NCBI RefSeq assembly: GCF_029633865.1 | Contig: NC_079213.1 | Coordinates: 94,089,058-94,153,057, forward strand | Source: Lampris incognitus | Lineage: Eukaryota; Chordata; Actinopteri; Lampriformes; Lampridae | Reading direction: 5' to 3' | Length of the DNA: 64,000 bases | Part shown: positions 61,684-64,000 of the stretch, piece by piece | How positions within the stretch are numbered: the first letter of the stretch is position 1 | Layout: each line of letters begins with the position of its first letter | Notes under the pieces: model-generated | Databases searched by the model: none | What the model was told of the DNA's origin: nothing | What the model saw: the letters and a program-made list of their open reading frames with translations, nothing else | Translations under genes and position numbers: made by a program

Positions 61684-63544
61684 ATAATTAGAAAATCGCT
61701 CTGTCTCACTTAACAGATGAAGTAAAGCAATGACTTGTGGGGAGGTGGAGATGCTTGTCTGTTTTGGCGTGGATATATAAAATATTTAAAGCTGTACAGT
61801 CTAGAGGGGCCTTCTGGGTTGGACACACACACATGCGCATACAATACACTCACAGAATATATTTCTTCTCTTTATTCATCTGGCTAGTTGACCCTTTCTT
61901 TGAGGAGTGTGTGTGTAAATGGTGATGGCTTGATTCCTGTGTAATCAACTCATGTTTCACGACTTTCTCTTATCTCCATCAAAAGTCATTCCCCAGGAAT
62001 ACCGGTAATATATCAGCCGTTAAAAATTCATTTGTGGGGGAATTTTTCTTCTCCCTCTTTCTCTCCCTCGCCCTCACTCCACGTCTCGCCCTCATCCCTC
62101 CTCACTCACCTCAGTAGGCCGAGTCAGTCGGCGCTCCCTCCCATCCCTCTGATCCCACAGCTGGACAGGTTCTATGGGAAAGTCTTCCCTCAGAAGAGCC
62201 GGCGTTCCAGACAGGATTAACTACTTTCTCACTTTGGACGTTACTGTATTTCATCTTCATTTCGTCCGACTTTCATCAGAGCATGAAAAGGGAAAAGTCA
62301 GGAGGCTTTGAGAAATGATCATGTTTGGGCACAGTATCTGATATGGGAGGGCTTGAGTACAATCACATTCTCTCATGTGATTGGCCGGCTTGGCCAATAA
62401 TGAGTGACTTAGGTGAAAGGTCATTGAGTGCGTCTGTGACCTTGTTAAACCCAACCCTGGGATGCAGTACAGCTGGCCAGTGAGACTCCATTATTTTCTA
62501 CATGGGGTGGACTTGAAGGATTTTTCACAGTGGGAAGAAGAGGGATTTGATTAGAGCTGTGTGCTGCGTAGTGCAGGGGTTATGAATGAAACTGGAGACA
62601 CCTGGACGGGAGACAGCGGTGACTAAATGTGGAGATTAGCCGTATGTGTACGGGTTAGGGCTGGGAATATGGGATGTGGTGATTCAGAACCGAAGAGAGG
62701 AAGGGAGGGAGTGTTTTTGATCTATTGAGCCATCCGAACTGTAATCAGACCAAATTGCTTCCGAATGTTGTCGACTGGACCAAGCCAGGATGCTGATTTT
62801 CTCCCCTCGCCTAACCTGTCTGGCCTACGCACGCACATGTCCGGCGGATTTAGACGTCTATTTACATTCAAGCACCCCCCCTGCCACACACACACACGCA
62901 GTAGATGTGTGCAGAAGTGCACACCGACACCCACTTCCCACATGTGTTCCCACGTCACCTAAAACTCAAGTGTTTGACATGTATTTTACTTCGCACATAA
63001 CTTTCCTCGCCAGACGAACAAAACTCCGAACACCTACATGTACAATGTGCGCCCTCATTCACGCACACACACACACATGTGTGGACTCTGTGGTCCGCCA
63101 GCCAGCCCAGTTCGTCAGGCAATGAGCAATCCTCACCGGCGCCTGGTAGACAGTGAGACAGGCCTGGCTGGCCGTTTGTTATTCAGTCCATTAAAAGTGG
63201 GCTGGGATTGCTGTTCCATTCTTTTGTTTGGCCCGACACGGCAGCACGGGCAGACGCTGTGTTTTCCTTTTGGCACGTGTGTACGTGAACATAGGCTAGT
63301 GTGTGTGTGTGTGTTTGTGTGTGCGCATATACACCGTTGTTGAAATTGGCTGCTGTGTGGGCTTGTCTGGCGTTGCTGTCCGGTCAGACAACGGGAGAGT
63401 CCAGACTCATCTTCAACAGGGCTCTGTCGGCATTTCTCAAACATCAAAAGACAATAATACACTGTGCATGGAAGGAATGCTTAAACAAGATTTCTTTCCC
63501 CTTCATTTTTCCTTTTGCTCCTTTTATTCCTCACTCTCATCTAT
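61033..63544. other. Fibrillin intron 5, unique-looking stretch
   Basis: Apart from the ACAGAC/CA microsatellite (61594-61681) and small CA or TG patches near 62885 and 63300, no repeat or exon was recognised. Confidence 0.5.
61594..61681. repeat. (ACAGAC)n grading into (CA)n
   Basis: Five ACAGAC-type hexamers pass directly into about 55 bp of CA, suggesting that point change converted part of one array. Confidence 0.97.
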
Positions 63545-63693
63545 TTTATTATTAGGTAGAGACAGTAGAGAGGCAGACAGGAGAGGGAGGAGAGGGGTAT
63601 GAAATGCAGCAAAGTTCACCGGTGGGAATTGAACCGGCAACCGTTGCGACCATGTAGTATGCGCTGTAACCATTCGGCTACAGAGGCGCTCCT
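63545..63693 (-). mobile_element. Short tRNA-derived SINE (second type), minus strand
   Basis: Read on the minus strand: tRNA-like head GAGCGCCTCTGTAGCCGAAT, B box GGTTCAATTCC, then TTTGCTGCATTTCATACCCC and a C/T-rich body ending near 63545. Same general type as 42976-43150. Confidence 0.8.
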
Positions 63694-63968
63694 CACACTC
63701 ATCTATCTTTGCTTTACTTTTTCCATTTAATTCTTTTTCTCAGGTTTCTGAAGTCGTTTACTTCTCCAGTCTCACAGTTGCAGTCTCAGAGGACTTAAGA
63801 TAAAGATGCTAAAAAGCAGATACAGGAGATGACAATGGACAACGCCCTCTATCCTTAGACTCCTGGTCCTAACCCTAAAACCCTCACAGCACAGAGCTTC
63901 ACTCTCAACTACATCTGTAAACACAGTGTCACTGTCTCTAAATGCACTCTAAAAGAACGGATAAATGT
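63694..63968. other. Intron 5 spacer
   Basis: AT-rich sequence with a CCTAACCCTAAAACCCTCAC patch near 63868. No feature recognised. Confidence 0.5.
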
Positions 63969-64000
63969 GGGCGCCTGGGTAGTGTGGCGGTCTGTTCCAT
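63969..64000 (+). mobile_element. Long tRNA-headed SINE, copy Q, cut by window edge
   Basis: The first 32 bases match the head of the other copies (GCGCCTGGGTAGTGTGGCGG). Confidence 0.85.

Noticed and set aside
61998..62220. Possible fibrillin exon after a C/T-rich tract and CCCACAG near 62160
   Set aside because: The following frame (LDRFYGKVFPQKSRRSRQD) has no cysteines and ends in a stop, unlike the expected hybrid domain.

Overview
This window looks like vertebrate, teleost-fish nuclear DNA. It is intron-rich, AT-leaning and full of dinucleotide microsatellites. It carries interspersed repeats of kinds common in ray-finned fish: tRNA-headed SINEs, Tc1/mariner elements, a Penelope-like GIY-YIG remnant, Ty3/gypsy-type retrotransposons, LINE 3' ends and a PIF/Harbinger MADF remnant. 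There are no operons or other bacterial features.

Only one host gene can be supported: the 5' part of a fibrillin gene on the + strand, most like fibrillin-2. Five coding exons join in frame with consensus splice sites: 19977-20155 (signal peptide and pro-region with a furin-type site), 30891-30973 (four-cysteine fibrillin N-terminal unit), then 32522-32623, 48804-48899 and 49127-49222 (EGF-like domains 1-3). Together they give 185 codons plus one base. The gene then runs off the window: no exon for the next part (first hybrid domain) was recognised in 49223-64000. Introns 1-4 are about 10.7 kb, 1.5 kb, 16.2 kb and 0.23 kb, and intron 5 is longer than 14.7 kb.

Layout: 1-19812 is upstream of the fibrillin start and holds two Tc1-like elements, five and a half kilobases' worth of other repeats including six copies of one long SINE, a LINE remnant, and a TC tract of about 214 bp. 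Intron 1 holds one SINE copy, a third Tc1-like element and a LINE 3' end with a 248-codon reverse transcriptase C-terminal reading frame. Intron 3 holds a decayed gypsy-type element whose 3' LTR is split by a SINE, a 2 kb internally duplicated repeat with a nested second SINE, a MADF remnant, a LINE tail and a small TA-flanked MITE. Intron 5 holds a Penelope-like remnant split by a SINE and a second decayed gypsy-type element with a SINE associated with each LTR.

The dominant signal beyond the gene is one SINE family. It has 17 copies (12 +, 5 -), about 390-450 bp each, covering roughly 7 kb or 11 percent of the window. Several copies have clear target-site duplications and several sit inside older elements, which gives a relative age order. 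Nothing here proves a new cellular system. The most notable items are this SINE expansion, two near-perfect hairpins (32702-32746 and 35846-35907), the MITE at 47488-47685, and the MADF and GIY-YIG remnants. Family assignments are from recognition of motifs alone; no database search was possible.
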